Positions 8,648-20,091 of a DNA stretch of 64,000 bases are shown piece after piece. The first letter of the stretch is position 1. Each line of letters opens with the position of its first letter. A program made the translations under genes and the position numbers. Below the pieces are notes generated by a model. That model was given only the letters and a program-made list of their open reading frames with translations. It searched no databases and was not told where the DNA came from. The stretch comes from Streptomyces sp. RB17 (GTDB taxonomy: Bacteria; Actinomycetota; Actinomycetes; Streptomycetales; Streptomycetaceae), in NCBI RefSeq assembly GCF_009604455.1, contig NZ_WEGL01000003.1, positions 744,001 to 808,000 of the forward strand, in the 5' to 3' direction.

Positions 8648-11413
8648 GTGACCACTCCCGCGTCCACCCCCCTGGAGATTCCCGCCGTCGCCGACGCCGA
8701 TGAACTGACCTGCGACGTCCTCGTCATCGGCGGCGGAACGGCCGGCACGATGGCCGCCCTGACCGCCGCCGAGCGCGGCGCCGACGTCCTTCTGCTGGAG
8801 AAGGCCCACGTCCGCCACTCCGGCGCGCTCGCCATGGGCATGGACGGCGTCAACAACGCGGTCATCCCCGGCCGCGCCGAACCCGACGACTACGTCGCCG
8901 AGATCACCCGCGCCAACGACGGCATCGTCGACCAGTCCACCGTCCGCCAGACCGCCATCCTCGGTTTCGCGATGGTGCAACGGCTGGAGTCGTACGGCGT
9001 CAAGTTCGAGAAGGACGAGCACGGTGAGTACGCGGTGCGCCAGGTGCATCGCTCCGGCTCGTACGTACTGCCCATGCCAGAGGGCAAGGACGTCAAAAAG
9101 GTCCTGTACCGGCAGTTGCGGCGGCGCGAGATGCGGGAGCGGATCCGGATCGAGAACCGGGTGATGCCGGTCCGGGTCCTGACCGCCGAGGGGCGGGCCG
9201 TGGGCGCCGCCGGCTTCCACACCCGTACCGGCGCCTTCGTCACCGTCCGCGCGGGTGCGGTCATCCTCGCCACCGGCGCGTGCGGCAGGCTCGGCCTGCC
9301 CGCCTCCGGCTACCTCTACGGCACCTACGAGAACCCCACCAACGCCGGCGACGGATACGCCATGGCCTACCACGCGGGCGCCGAGCTGACCGGCATCGAG
9401 TGCTTCCAGATCAACCCGCTGATCAAGGACTACAACGGCCCGGCCTGCGCCTACGTCGCCAACCCCTTCGGCGGCTACCAGGTCAACCGGCACGGCGAGC
9501 GCTTCGTCGACTCCGACTACTGGTCGGGGCAGATGATGGCCGAGTTCGCCGCCGAGGTGGCCGGCGACCGCGGTCCGGTCTACCTGAAGCTCAGCCACCT
9601 CCCCGAGGAGTCGATCTCCGCCCTGGAGTCGATCCTGCACTCCACCGAACGGCCCACCCGGGGCACCTTCCACGCCGGCCGCGGACACGACTACCGCACC
9701 CACGACATCGAGATGCACATCTCCGAGATCGGCCTGTGCGGGGGCCACTCCGCCTCCGGCGTCCGCGTCGACGACCACGCCCGTACGACCGTCCCGCGCC
9801 TGTACGCCGCCGGCGACCTCGCCTGCGTCCCGCACAACTACATGATCGGCGCCTTCGTCTTCGGCGACCTCGCGGGCGCGGACGCCGCCCAGTACACCGC
9901 GTACACCGGGGAGCTTCCCCTGGACCAGGTGCGCGAGGCGCACGAGTTCATCTACCGCCCGCTGCGCAACCCGGACAGCCCGCCGCAGCCCCAGGTCGAG
10001 TACAAGCTGCGCCGCTTCGTGAACGACTACGTGGCACCGCCGAAGTCCGGTGCCCGGCTCTCCCTCGCTCTGGAGGCCTTCGAGCGGATGCGCGCCGACA
10101 TCGCCGCCATGGGTGCCCGCACCCCGCACGAGCTGATGCGCTGCGCCGAGGCCGGCTTCATCCGTGACTGCGCCGAGATGGCCGCCCGTGCCTCGCTCGC
10201 CCGCACCGAGTCCCGCTGGGGCCTCTACCACGACCGTCTCGACCACCCCGGCCGCGACGACGTCTCCTGGTTCCACCATCTCGATCTGCACAAGTCCCCC
10301 TCTGGTGCGATGGAGTTCACGGCCCGTCCCGTGGCTCCGTATCTGGTCCCGGTCGAGGAGTTCGCACCGGTCGGCGGCACCTCCCGCCGGCTGGGCGAGG
10401 TCCGTCCCGAGGACGTGGCCACGGCCGGGCCGCGCGAGGCGGCCCCGGTCGCCACGGGACCGACGCCCGCGCGTGCCACCGACTCCGCCGACCGGGCCGA
10501 CCTGGCAGGTACCGCCTCGCCACGGCTCCTGGAACTGCTGGAGCTGGCCGAGGCGGAACCCGAACTCACCTTGATCGAGCCCTACTTGGCCGACCCGGAC
10601 CCCGCCGTCCGCCGTACGACTGTCGCGGTCCTCACCGAGACCGTGCCGCCCGGCACCGGGCAGGCCCTGGCCGGCGCCCTGTCCGATCCCGACGCCGAGG
10701 TCCGCGCAGCCGCCGCTGCCTCGCTGCGCGAGCTGGTCGAGACCCTGCCACCCGATCCCGCCCTCGGCACCACTCTCACCGACGCCCTCACCGCGGCCGA
10801 CCCCGTGGTCCGCGCCGCCGCCCTCGATGTGCTGCGCGCCCTGCGCCTCGGTGGGGCCGGGGTGTTCGCGACAGCGCTGGACGACTCCGACATCTCAGTC
10901 CGCACCGAGGCCGTACGGGCGCTCGTCTCCGTCGACGCGGTCGGGCCGCTGGCGGATGCCGCGGACGATCCCTCCCGGGAGATCCGGGTCACGGTGGCCA
11001 AGGCCCTGGCCGCCGTCGGCTCGGCGTCCCCGACCGCAGCCGACCGGAGGCTGCTGACCGGCGCCCTGGACCGGCTCACCGAGGACAGCGATCCCCTGGT
11101 GCGTGGTACCGCCTTCGCCGCGCTGGCCGGCACCGGCTGCCCGGTCCCGCTCACCGACCGCGCCGTGGCCGCGCTGACCGACCGGGCATGGCAGGTCCGT
11201 TCCGGCGCCGCCACCGCGCTGTCGGCCGCGTCGGCCGAGACCGCCGTGCCCGCCCTGGCCAAGGCGCTGACCGACCCCAACGCCGACGTGCGCAAGGCGG
11301 CGGTGCTGGCCCTGACCCGGCACCGGGCCACGGAGGAGGCCCGCGCCGCCCTGGCAACGGCCACGGCCGACTCGGACGCGGACGTCAGGGCGTACGCGGC
11401 TCGGGGGCTGTGA
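8648..11413 (+). CDS. AprA/fumarate-reductase-like flavoprotein fused to HEAT repeats
   Basis: A 921-residue fusion. Residues about 20-590 are an FAD-binding flavoprotein of the fumarate reductase/adenylylsulfate reductase alpha group: GGGTAG at 28-33, SGALAMGMDG near 58-67, RLYAAGDLA near 385, and SRWGLYHDRLDHPGRDD near 520-536, the kind of motif found in AprA. A linker rich in Ala/Pro follows, then about eight PBS-lyase-type HEAT repeats (about 620-921) of the form DPDPAVRRTTVAVL. The GTG start has a GAAAGG site. The ferredoxin encoded at the head of the cassette is its likely electron partner. Substrate and direction of the reaction are unknown. Confidence 0.85.
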   Translation: MTTPASTPLEIPAVADADELTCDVLVIGGGTAGTMAALTAAERGADVLLLEKAHVRHSGALAMGMDGVNNAVIPGRAEPDDYVAEITRANDGIVDQSTVRQTAILGFAMVQRLESYGVKFEKDEHGEYAVRQVHRSGSYVLPMPEGKDVKKVLYRQLRRREMRERIRIENRVMPVRVLTAEGRAVGAAGFHTRTGAFVTVRAGAVILATGACGRLGLPASGYLYGTYENPTNAGDGYAMAYHAGAELTGIECFQINPLIKDYNGPACAYVANPFGGYQVNRHGERFVDSDYWSGQMMAEFAAEVAGDRGPVYLKLSHLPEESISALESILHSTERPTRGTFHAGRGHDYRTHDIEMHISEIGLCGGHSASGVRVDDHARTTVPRLYAAGDLACVPHNYMIGAFVFGDLAGADAAQYTAYTGELPLDQVREAHEFIYRPLRNPDSPPQPQVEYKLRRFVNDYVAPPKSGARLSLALEAFERMRADIAAMGARTPHELMRCAEAGFIRDCAEMAARASLARTESRWGLYHDRLDHPGRDDVSWFHHLDLHKSPSGAMEFTARPVAPYLVPVEEFAPVGGTSRRLGEVRPEDVATAGPREAAPVATGPTPARATDSADRADLAGTASPRLLELLELAEAEPELTLIEPYLADPDPAVRRTTVAVLTETVPPGTGQALAGALSDPDAEVRAAAAASLRELVETLPPDPALGTTLTDALTAADPVVRAAALDVLRALRLGGAGVFATALDDSDISVRTEAVRALVSVDAVGPLADAADDPSREIRVTVAKALAAVGSASPTAADRRLLTGALDRLTEDSDPLVRGTAFAALAGTGCPVPLTDRAVAALTDRAWQVRSGAATALSAASAETAVPALAKALTDPNADVRKAAVLALTRHRATEEARAALATATADSDADVRAYAARGL

Positions 11414-11440
11414 CAGCCGCTCCGACCGGCGGGCAGTGGG

Positions 11441-13423
<1,983 letters not shown>

Positions 13424-13707
13424 CGTCCTGGCCCCCGTCGGTCCCCCGTGTGTCGCTCCTCGACCACTGCCTCCACGATAGGGGGCGGGACCGACAGCCT
13501 CGGAGTTATCCACAGGCTCGGTCGTTCTCCTGTGTAACCGGACGCCAACGTGTAGCGACTGCCGAGGCAGAGTTGATCGACGCGACCCTTGTCCTCCCGT
13601 TGTCGGAGTTCGAGGTCATCCATCGTTTCACCGTCGGCCTCGAACGGGTCGAGAACGAGAAGGCCGAGCTGCCGCTGGAGCAACAAGAGTCAGTGACCTC
13701 GGCAACA

Positions 13708-13753
13708 CGCCGCTGCCCGGCCCTCGTCTGAACAAGGGTGCCGGGCAGCGGCG
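13708..13753. terminator. Strong stem-loop between recQ and nuoN
   Basis: A perfect 14-bp inverted repeat (CGCCGCTGCCCGGC 13708-13721 and its complement 13740-13753) encloses an 18-nt loop and starts 15 bp beyond the stop codon of nuoN. It most likely ends the complex I transcript. The rest of 13424-13707 shows only the recQ promoter area and no convincing gene. Confidence 0.75.
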
Positions 13754-13767
13754 TTTGCAAGGGAACC

Positions 13768-15417
13768 TCAGCGCACGAACACTCCTGCCTGGCTCGCCAG
13801 GTCCAGGAAGTACTGCGGCGCCACACCGAGCACCAGCGTCACCGCGACGCCCACGCCGATCGCCGCCGTGGTCAGCGGGGACGGGACGGCCACGGTCGGG
13901 CCTTCCGGCCTCGGCTCGCTGAAGAACATGAGCACGATCACACGGATGTAGAAGAACGCGGCGATCGCGGAGGAGATCACACCGATCACGACCAGCGGGG
14001 CCGCACCGCCGTCCGCCGCCGCCTTGAACACGGCGAACTTCCCGGCGAATCCGGAGGTCAGCGGGATGCCGGCGAAGGCCAGGAGGAAAACGGCGAAGAC
14101 CGCCGCCACCAGCGGGGAGCGACGGCCGAGACCCGCCCACTTGGACAGGTGGGTCGCCTCGCCGCCCGCGTCGCGCACCAGCGTGACCACCGCGAACGCG
14201 CCGATCGTCACGAACGAGTAGCCCGCCAGGTAGAAGAGGACGGACGAGACGCCGTCCTTCGACGTGGCGATGACACCCGCGAGGATGAATCCGGCGTGCG
14301 CGATGGACGAGTACGCCAGCAGCCGCTTGATGTCGGTCTGGGTGATCGCGATGATCGCGCCGCCGAGCATGGTGATGATCGCCACTGCCCACATGACCGG
14401 CCGCCAGTCCCAGCGCATCCCGGGCAGGACGACGTACAGCAGCCGCAGCAGAGCGCCGAACGCGGCCACCTTCGTCGCCGCTGCCATGAAGCCCGTCACG
14501 GGCGTCGGCGCGCCCTGGTAGACGTCCGGTGTCCACATGTGGAACGGCACCGCGCCCACCTTGAACAGCAGGCCCATCACGATCAGGGCGCTGCCGAGGA
14601 GCAGCAGCGCGTCGTTGCCCATGGTGTTGGCGAGTGCCGGGTCGACGTTGGTGACCGTGCCGTCGACGACCTGGGCGATGCGCGCGTACGACACCGAGCC
14701 CGAGTAGCCGTAGAGCAGGGCGATGCCGAACAGCGTGAACGCGGAGGCGAACGCGCCGAGCAGGAAGTACTTGACCGCGGCTTCCTGCGACATCAGCCGC
14801 TTGCGGCGGGCCAGCGCGCACAGCAGGTACAGCGGCAGGGAGAAGACCTCCAGGGCCACGAACAGGGTCAGCAGGTCGTTGGCCGAGGGGAACACCAACA
14901 TGCCGGCGATCGCGAAGAGGAGGAGCGGGAAGGCCTCCGTAGTGGTGAAACCCGCCTTCACCGCCGCCTTCTCGCTGTCGCTGCCCGGTACGGAGGCGGC
15001 CTGCGCGGCGAAGGAGTCGACGCGGTTGCCGTGTGCGGCCGGGTCCAGGCGCCGCTCGGCGAAGGTGAAGAGGCCGACGAGACCGGCCAGCAGGATCGTG
15101 CCCTGCAGGAACAGGGACGGGCCGTCGACCGCGATCGCCCCCATGGCCGCGATGTGCGCCTTGGTGGTGCCGTAGCCGTCGGCGGCCAGCGCGACCACCG
15201 CGGCGAACGCGGCGCACAGTGCGACGACGGACACGAACACCTGGGCGTAGTAGCGGGACTTGCGCGGGACGAACGCCTCGATCAGCACCCCGACCAGCGC
15301 CGCACCGACGACGATCAGCGTCGGTGACAATTGTCCGTATTCGATCTTCGGTGCCGGGATCTTCGCGATCGGGTCGGCCGCGGTTGTCCACAGGCTGTGG
15401 ACGACTGTTGCGCTCAC
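13768..15417 (-). CDS. nuoN: NADH-quinone oxidoreductase subunit N
   Basis: A 549-residue antiporter-like membrane subunit of complex I, last gene of the operon. About 14 hydrophobic helices are visible, with the family's proton-channel lysine region (SQEAAVKYFLLGAFASAF) and HMWTPDVYQGAPTPV. It forms one of three proton-pumping modules in the membrane arm. The GTG start at 15417 overlaps the stop of nuoM (GTGA). Confidence 0.96.
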   Translation of the reverse strand: MSATVVHSLWTTAADPIAKIPAPKIEYGQLSPTLIVVGAALVGVLIEAFVPRKSRYYAQVFVSVVALCAAFAAVVALAADGYGTTKAHIAAMGAIAVDGPSLFLQGTILLAGLVGLFTFAERRLDPAAHGNRVDSFAAQAASVPGSDSEKAAVKAGFTTTEAFPLLLFAIAGMLVFPSANDLLTLFVALEVFSLPLYLLCALARRKRLMSQEAAVKYFLLGAFASAFTLFGIALLYGYSGSVSYARIAQVVDGTVTNVDPALANTMGNDALLLLGSALIVMGLLFKVGAVPFHMWTPDVYQGAPTPVTGFMAAATKVAAFGALLRLLYVVLPGMRWDWRPVMWAVAIITMLGGAIIAITQTDIKRLLAYSSIAHAGFILAGVIATSKDGVSSVLFYLAGYSFVTIGAFAVVTLVRDAGGEATHLSKWAGLGRRSPLVAAVFAVFLLAFAGIPLTSGFAGKFAVFKAAADGGAAPLVVIGVISSAIAAFFYIRVIVLMFFSEPRPEGPTVAVPSPLTTAAIGVGVAVTLVLGVAPQYFLDLASQAGVFVR

Positions 15418-16985
15418 TTGGCCGCCTCCACCGAGGGCTTGGGGTCGGTCTTGTGTACGTCGGACATGGTCTGCTTGACCGCAGGGTTGACGATGTCCGT
15501 GACGGGCTTCGGGTAGACGCCCAGGAAGATCAGCAGCACGATCAGCGGGGCGACAACGACCAGTTCACGCGCGCGAAGGTCGGGCATCGCCGACACCTCG
15601 GGCTTCACCGGACCCGTCATCGTCCGCTGGTACAGGACGAGGGTGTAGAGCGCGGCGAGGACGATGCCGAAGGTGGCGATGATGCCGATCGCCGGGTAAC
15701 GCGCGAACGTGCCGACGAGGACCAGGAACTCGCTGACGAACGGGGCGAGGCCGGGCAGCGAGAGGGTGGCGAGGCCGCCGATCAGGAAGGTTCCGGCGAG
15801 CACCGGCGCAACCTTCTGCACGCCTCCGTAGTCGGCGATGAGCCGCGAGCCGCGCCGGGAGATCAGGAAGCCGGCGACCAGCATCAGCGCGGCCGTGGAG
15901 ATGCCGTGGTTGACCATGTAGAGCGTCGCGCCGGACTGGCCCTGGCTGGTCATCGCGAAGATGCCCATGATGATGAAGCCGAAGTGCGAGATCGACGCGT
16001 AGGCGACCAGACGTTTGATGTCCCGCTGGCCCACGGCGAGCAGTGCGCCGTAGACGATGCTGATCAGCGCCAGGACGAGGATGACGGGTGTCGCCCACTT
16101 GCTGGCCTGGGGGAACAGCTGGAGGCAGAAGCGGAGCATCGCGAAGGTGCCCACCTTGTCGACGACCGCGGTGATGAGGACGGCGACCGGGGCGGTGGCC
16201 TCCTGCATTGCGTTGGGCAGCCAGGTGTGCAGCGGCCACAGCGGAGCCTTCACCGCGAACGCGAAGAAGAAGCCCAGGAACAGCCAGCGTTCGGTGCTCG
16301 TCGCCATGTGCAGCGAGCCGTTCGCGCGGGCCTGCGCGATCTCCTGGAGGCTGAAGTTTCCGGCCACCACGTAGAGGCCGATCACCGCGGCCAGCATGAT
16401 CAGGCCGCCGACCAGGTTGTACAGGAGAAACTTCACGGCCGCGTACGACCGTTGCGTCGAGGCCGCTTCCTCGCCCTGCGCGTGGGCGCGGTCTCCGAAG
16501 CCGCCGATGAGGAAGTACATCGGGATGAGCATGGCTTCGAAGAAGATGTAGAAGAGGAACACGTCGGTGGACTCGAAGGAGATCAGCACCATCGCCTCGA
16601 CGGCCAGGATCAGCGCGAAGAAGCCCTGGGTGGGGCGCCAGCGGCGGCTGCCCGTCTCCAGCGGGTCCGCGTCGTGCCAGCCGGCGAGGATGATGAACGG
16701 GATCAGTACGGCGGTCAGGGCGATCAGCGCCACCCCGATACCGTCGACCCCCAGCTCGTATCTCACCCCGAAGTTCTTGATCCAGGCGTGGGACTCGGTG
16801 AGCTGGTAGCGGGCGCCGCCCGGGTCGAAACGGACCAGGACGGTGATCGCCAGGGCGAGCGTGGCGAGCGAGACGAGCAGCGCCAGCCACTTGGCGGCGG
16901 TGCGCCGCGCGGCCGGTACGGCGGCCGTGGCGACCGCGCCTACGGCCGGGAGCGCCGCCGTCGCTGTCAGGAGAGGAAAGGACAT
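15414..16985 (-). CDS. nuoM: NADH-quinone oxidoreductase subunit M
   Basis: A 523-residue proton-pumping antiporter-like subunit. Conserved features include the membrane glutamate in IFFEAMLIPMYFLIG, the lysine in AVKFLLYNLVGG, and KAPLWPLHTWLPNAMQEATAPV. It sits between NuoL and NuoN in the membrane arm of complex I. The ATG at 16985 is 6 bp from the nuoL stop, and its own stop overlaps the nuoN start. Confidence 0.96.
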   Translation of the reverse strand: MSFPLLTATAALPAVGAVATAAVPAARRTAAKWLALLVSLATLALAITVLVRFDPGGARYQLTESHAWIKNFGVRYELGVDGIGVALIALTAVLIPFIILAGWHDADPLETGSRRWRPTQGFFALILAVEAMVLISFESTDVFLFYIFFEAMLIPMYFLIGGFGDRAHAQGEEAASTQRSYAAVKFLLYNLVGGLIMLAAVIGLYVVAGNFSLQEIAQARANGSLHMATSTERWLFLGFFFAFAVKAPLWPLHTWLPNAMQEATAPVAVLITAVVDKVGTFAMLRFCLQLFPQASKWATPVILVLALISIVYGALLAVGQRDIKRLVAYASISHFGFIIMGIFAMTSQGQSGATLYMVNHGISTAALMLVAGFLISRRGSRLIADYGGVQKVAPVLAGTFLIGGLATLSLPGLAPFVSEFLVLVGTFARYPAIGIIATFGIVLAALYTLVLYQRTMTGPVKPEVSAMPDLRARELVVVAPLIVLLIFLGVYPKPVTDIVNPAVKQTMSDVHKTDPKPSVEAAK

Positions 16986-16990
16986 CGGTA

Positions 16991-18937
16991 TCAGACCGCC
17001 CTCATCAGCAGGGTCGCGGCGACCAGGAGTGCCGCACCGCCGAACATCGAGACCGCGTAGGAGCGGGCGAAGCCGTTCTGGATCCGGCGGAGCCGTCCGG
17101 ACAGGCCGCCGAAGCCGGCCGCCGTGCCGTTGACGACACCGTCGACCAGGGTGTGGTCGACGTAGACCAGGGAGCGCGTCAGATGCTCGCCGCCGCGTAC
17201 CAGGACGACATGGTTGAAGTCGTCCTGGAGCAGGTCGCGGCGGGCCGCGCGGGTGAGCAGAGAGCCGCGCGGGGCGACGGCCGGGACGGGCTTGCGGCCG
17301 TACTGTGCCCAGGCGATGCCGACGCCGATGACCAGGCAGACCATGGTGGCGCCGGTGACCGCCGCCGCGCTGACCGGGGAGTGGCCCTCGCTGTGCCCGG
17401 TGACCGGCTCCAGCCAGTGCAGGAAGCGGTCGCCGAGGTTGAAGAAGAAGCCGCCGGCCACCGATCCCACCGCCAGCACGATCATGGGGATCGTCATGAC
17501 CTTGGGCGACTCGTGCGGGTGCGGCTCGGCGTGCTCGCCGTGGATCTCGGCGGCGGGCTCCACGCTCGGTTCGGCGGGGGACGGGCTCGGGGCGTGCCGC
17601 CAGCGTTCTTCTCCGAAGAACGTCATCAGCATCACGCGCGTCATGTAGAAGGCGGTGATGGCCGCGCCCAGCAGGGCCGCGCCGCCGAGGATCCAGCCCT
17701 CGGTGCCGCCCTTGGCGAACGCCGCCTCGATGATCTTGTCCTTGGAGAAGAAGCCGGACAGGCCCGGGAAGCCGATGATGGCGAGGTAACCGAGACCGAA
17801 GGTGACGAAGGTGATCGGCATGTACTTCCGAAGGCCGCCGTAGCGGCGCATGTCGACCTCGTCGTTCATGCCGTGCATGACGGAACCGGCGCCGAGGAAC
17901 AGCCCGGCCTTGAAGAAGCCGTGCGTCACCAGGTGCATGATCGCGAAGACGTAGCCGATGGGGCCGAGGCCGGCCGCCAGCACCATGTAGCCGATCTGCG
18001 ACATGGTCGAGCCGGCCAGCGCCTTCTTGATGTCGTCCTTCGCGCAACCGACGATCGCACCGAAGAGGAGCGTGACGGCGCCTACGACGGTCACGGCCAG
18101 CTGGGCGTCGGGGGCGGCGTTGAAGATCGCGGCGGAACGGACGATCAGGTACACGCCCGCGGTCACCATCGTCGCCGCGTGGATCAGGGCCGAGACCGGG
18201 GTCGGGCCCTCCATGGCGTCCCCGAGCCAGGACTGCAGCGGGACCTGGGCGGACTTGCCGCAGGCGGCGAGGAGCAGCATCAGCGCGATGGCGGTGAGCT
18301 TGCCCTCGGACGTGTCGCCGGCGTGTCCGAAGACCGGACCGAAGGCGAAGCTGCCGAAGGTGGTGAACATCAGCATGATCGCGATCGACAGGCCCATGTC
18401 GCCGACGCGGTTGACCAGGAAGGCCTTCTTCGCGGCCGTCGCGGCGCTGGGCTTGTGCTGCCAGAAGCCGATCAGCAGGTACGACGCGAGGCCGACGCCC
18501 TCCCAGCCGACGTACAGCAGCAGGTAGTTGTCGGCGAGGACGAGCAGCAGCATCGCGGCGAGGAACAGGTTCAGGTAGCCGAAGAAGCGGCGGCGGCGCT
18601 CGTCGTGCTCCATGTACCCGACCGAGTACAGGTGGATCAGCGAGCCCACGCCCGTGATGAGCAGGACGAATGTCATCGACAGCTGGTCGAGGCGGAAGGT
18701 GACGTCCGCCTGGAAGCTGCCGACCGAGACCCATGTCCACAGATGCTGGGTCAGTGTGCGGTGTTCGGCGTTCTTTCCGAGCAGGTCGGCGAAGAGGATC
18801 ACGCCGAACACGAAGGACGCGGTCGACAGGAGCGTGCCGATCCAGTGGCCGACGGCATCGAGCCGTCGGCCGCCGACCAGGAGGACGGCCGCTCCGAGCA
18901 GGGGCGCCGCGATGAGCAGCGCGATCAGGTTCTCCAC
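16991..18937 (-). CDS. nuoL: NADH-quinone oxidoreductase subunit L
   Basis: A 648-residue distal proton-pumping subunit of complex I. Motifs include YVGWEGVGLASYLLIGFW (essential membrane Glu), the KKAFLVNRVGD lysine, and LQSWLGDAMEGPTPVSALIHAATMV. A His/Glu-rich hydrophilic loop (EIHGEHAEPHPHESPK, about residue 470) is inserted before the C-terminal helices. The long C-terminal region should include the lateral helix that ties the antiporter subunits together. It is followed closely by nuoM. Confidence 0.96.
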   Translation of the reverse strand: MENLIALLIAAPLLGAAVLLVGGRRLDAVGHWIGTLLSTASFVFGVILFADLLGKNAEHRTLTQHLWTWVSVGSFQADVTFRLDQLSMTFVLLITGVGSLIHLYSVGYMEHDERRRRFFGYLNLFLAAMLLLVLADNYLLLYVGWEGVGLASYLLIGFWQHKPSAATAAKKAFLVNRVGDMGLSIAIMLMFTTFGSFAFGPVFGHAGDTSEGKLTAIALMLLLAACGKSAQVPLQSWLGDAMEGPTPVSALIHAATMVTAGVYLIVRSAAIFNAAPDAQLAVTVVGAVTLLFGAIVGCAKDDIKKALAGSTMSQIGYMVLAAGLGPIGYVFAIMHLVTHGFFKAGLFLGAGSVMHGMNDEVDMRRYGGLRKYMPITFVTFGLGYLAIIGFPGLSGFFSKDKIIEAAFAKGGTEGWILGGAALLGAAITAFYMTRVMLMTFFGEERWRHAPSPSPAEPSVEPAAEIHGEHAEPHPHESPKVMTIPMIVLAVGSVAGGFFFNLGDRFLHWLEPVTGHSEGHSPVSAAAVTGATMVCLVIGVGIAWAQYGRKPVPAVAPRGSLLTRAARRDLLQDDFNHVVLVRGGEHLTRSLVYVDHTLVDGVVNGTAAGFGGLSGRLRRIQNGFARSYAVSMFGGAALLVAATLLMRAV

Positions 18938-18952
18938 GATTCTTCCGACCCC

Positions 18953-19252
18953 TTACAGCTTCATCAGGCTGGCGTCGTCGACCGAGGCCGAGTGGCGGGT
19001 ACGGAACAGCGACACGATGATCGCGAGGCCCACCACGACCTCCGCGGCGGCGACGACCATCGTGAAGAAGGCGATGATCTGGCCGTCGAGGTTGCCGTGC
19101 ATCCGGGAGAAGGTGACGAACGCGAGGTTGCAGGCGTTCAGCATCAGCTCGATGCACATGAAGACCACGATGGCGTTGCGCCGGATGAGTACGCCGGTCG
19201 CGCCGATCGTGAACAACAGGGCGGCGAGGTAGAGGTAGTTGACCGGGTTCAC
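18953..19252 (-). CDS. nuoK: NADH-quinone oxidoreductase subunit K
   Basis: A 99-residue, three-helix membrane subunit. The conserved glutamates lie in FMCIELMLNACNLAF and in the AAAEVVVGLAI helix, part of the E-channel linking the quinone site to the pumps. GTG start at 19252 overlapping the nuoJ stop by 4 bp; 15 bp separate it from nuoL. Confidence 0.95.
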   Translation of the reverse strand: MNPVNYLYLAALLFTIGATGVLIRRNAIVVFMCIELMLNACNLAFVTFSRMHGNLDGQIIAFFTMVVAAAEVVVGLAIIVSLFRTRHSASVDDASLMKL

Positions 19253-20091
19253 TTCGACGCCTCCTCGGGCCGCTTGAACGTCGCCGGCTCGATCGCCGTG
19301 CGCTCCAGACGTTCCTGTGCGCGCTGCTCCAGCGCCCGCAGGTCGTTGAGCGCCTCCGCCGACACGTCACGGATCTGGCCGCGCTCGCGCAGCGTCTTGC
19401 TGACGGTCAGCTCGGACGGGGTGCCGTCGGGCAGCAGGCCCGCGATGTCGACCGCGTTGTGCCGTGCGTAGACACCGGGGGCGGGCAGCGGCGGGACGTT
19501 CTTCCCGTCGCGTACGCGCTGTTCGGACAGCTCACGCTGGGTCTTGGCGCGCTCGGTGCGCTCGCGGTGGGTGAGCACCATGGCGCCGACGGCGGCGGTG
19601 ATGAGCAGGGCGCCGGTGATTTCGAAGGCGAAGACGTACTTGGTGAAGATGAGGGAGGCGAGGCCCTCCACATTGCCGTTGGCGTTCGCCTGGCCGGTGC
19701 CGGCGAAGTCCTTCAGGGAGGCGTTCCCGATGCCTGCGAACAGCAGGACTCCGAAGCCGACACCGCACAGAAGGGCCAGCCAGCGCTGGCCCTTGATGGT
19801 CTCCTTCAGCGAGTCCGCGGCCGTGACGCCGACGAGCATCACCACGAACAGGAACAGCATCATGATCGCGCCGGTGTAGACGACGATCTGTACGACCCCC
19901 AGGAAGTAGGCGCCGTTGGCGAGGTAGAACACCGCCAGGACGATCATGGTCCCGGCGAGACAGAGCGCGCTGTGCACGGCCTTCTTCATGAAGACGGTGC
20001 ACAGGGCGCCGATCAACGCGACGGTACCGAGGACCCAGAACTGGAAGGCCTCGCCTGTGGACGTGGTGTAGGCGGCGAGCTGCGTCGTCAT
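19249..20091 (-). CDS. nuoJ: NADH-quinone oxidoreductase subunit J
   Basis: A 280-residue subunit. The first about 190 residues are the five-helix NuoJ membrane protein, with the conserved VYTGAIMMLFLFVVMLV helix that bends in the catalytic cycle. The remaining 90 or so residues form a charged Arg/Glu-rich cytoplasmic tail not found in the shorter proteobacterial protein (about 180 residues). The ATG shares one base with the nuoI stop. Confidence 0.95.
   Translation of the reverse strand: MTTQLAAYTTSTGEAFQFWVLGTVALIGALCTVFMKKAVHSALCLAGTMIVLAVFYLANGAYFLGVVQIVVYTGAIMMLFLFVVMLVGVTAADSLKETIKGQRWLALLCGVGFGVLLFAGIGNASLKDFAGTGQANANGNVEGLASLIFTKYVFAFEITGALLITAAVGAMVLTHRERTERAKTQRELSEQRVRDGKNVPPLPAPGVYARHNAVDIAGLLPDGTPSELTVSKTLRERGQIRDVSAEALNDLRALEQRAQERLERTAIEPATFKRPEEASK

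Noticed and set aside
6890..10291. 1133-codon open frame antisense to the ABC transporter and flavoprotein genes
   Set aside because: It runs across several genes with clear motifs on the other strand and shows no domain of its own.
8648..10300. Flavoprotein as succinate dehydrogenase subunit A
   Set aside because: No SdhB, SdhC or SdhD genes are adjacent, and the visible motifs and small ferredoxin partner fit the AprA-like group better.
13573..13731. Possible 52-residue gene between recQ and nuoN
   Set aside because: It needs a TTG start, has no good ribosome binding site, and its end lies inside the 13708-13753 stem-loop. The peptide matches nothing I recognise.
17153..19471. 772-codon open frame antisense to nuoL/nuoK/nuoJ
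   Set aside because: It lies across three well-supported complex I genes and has an Asp/His/Arg-rich composition typical of antisense frames in GC-rich DNA.
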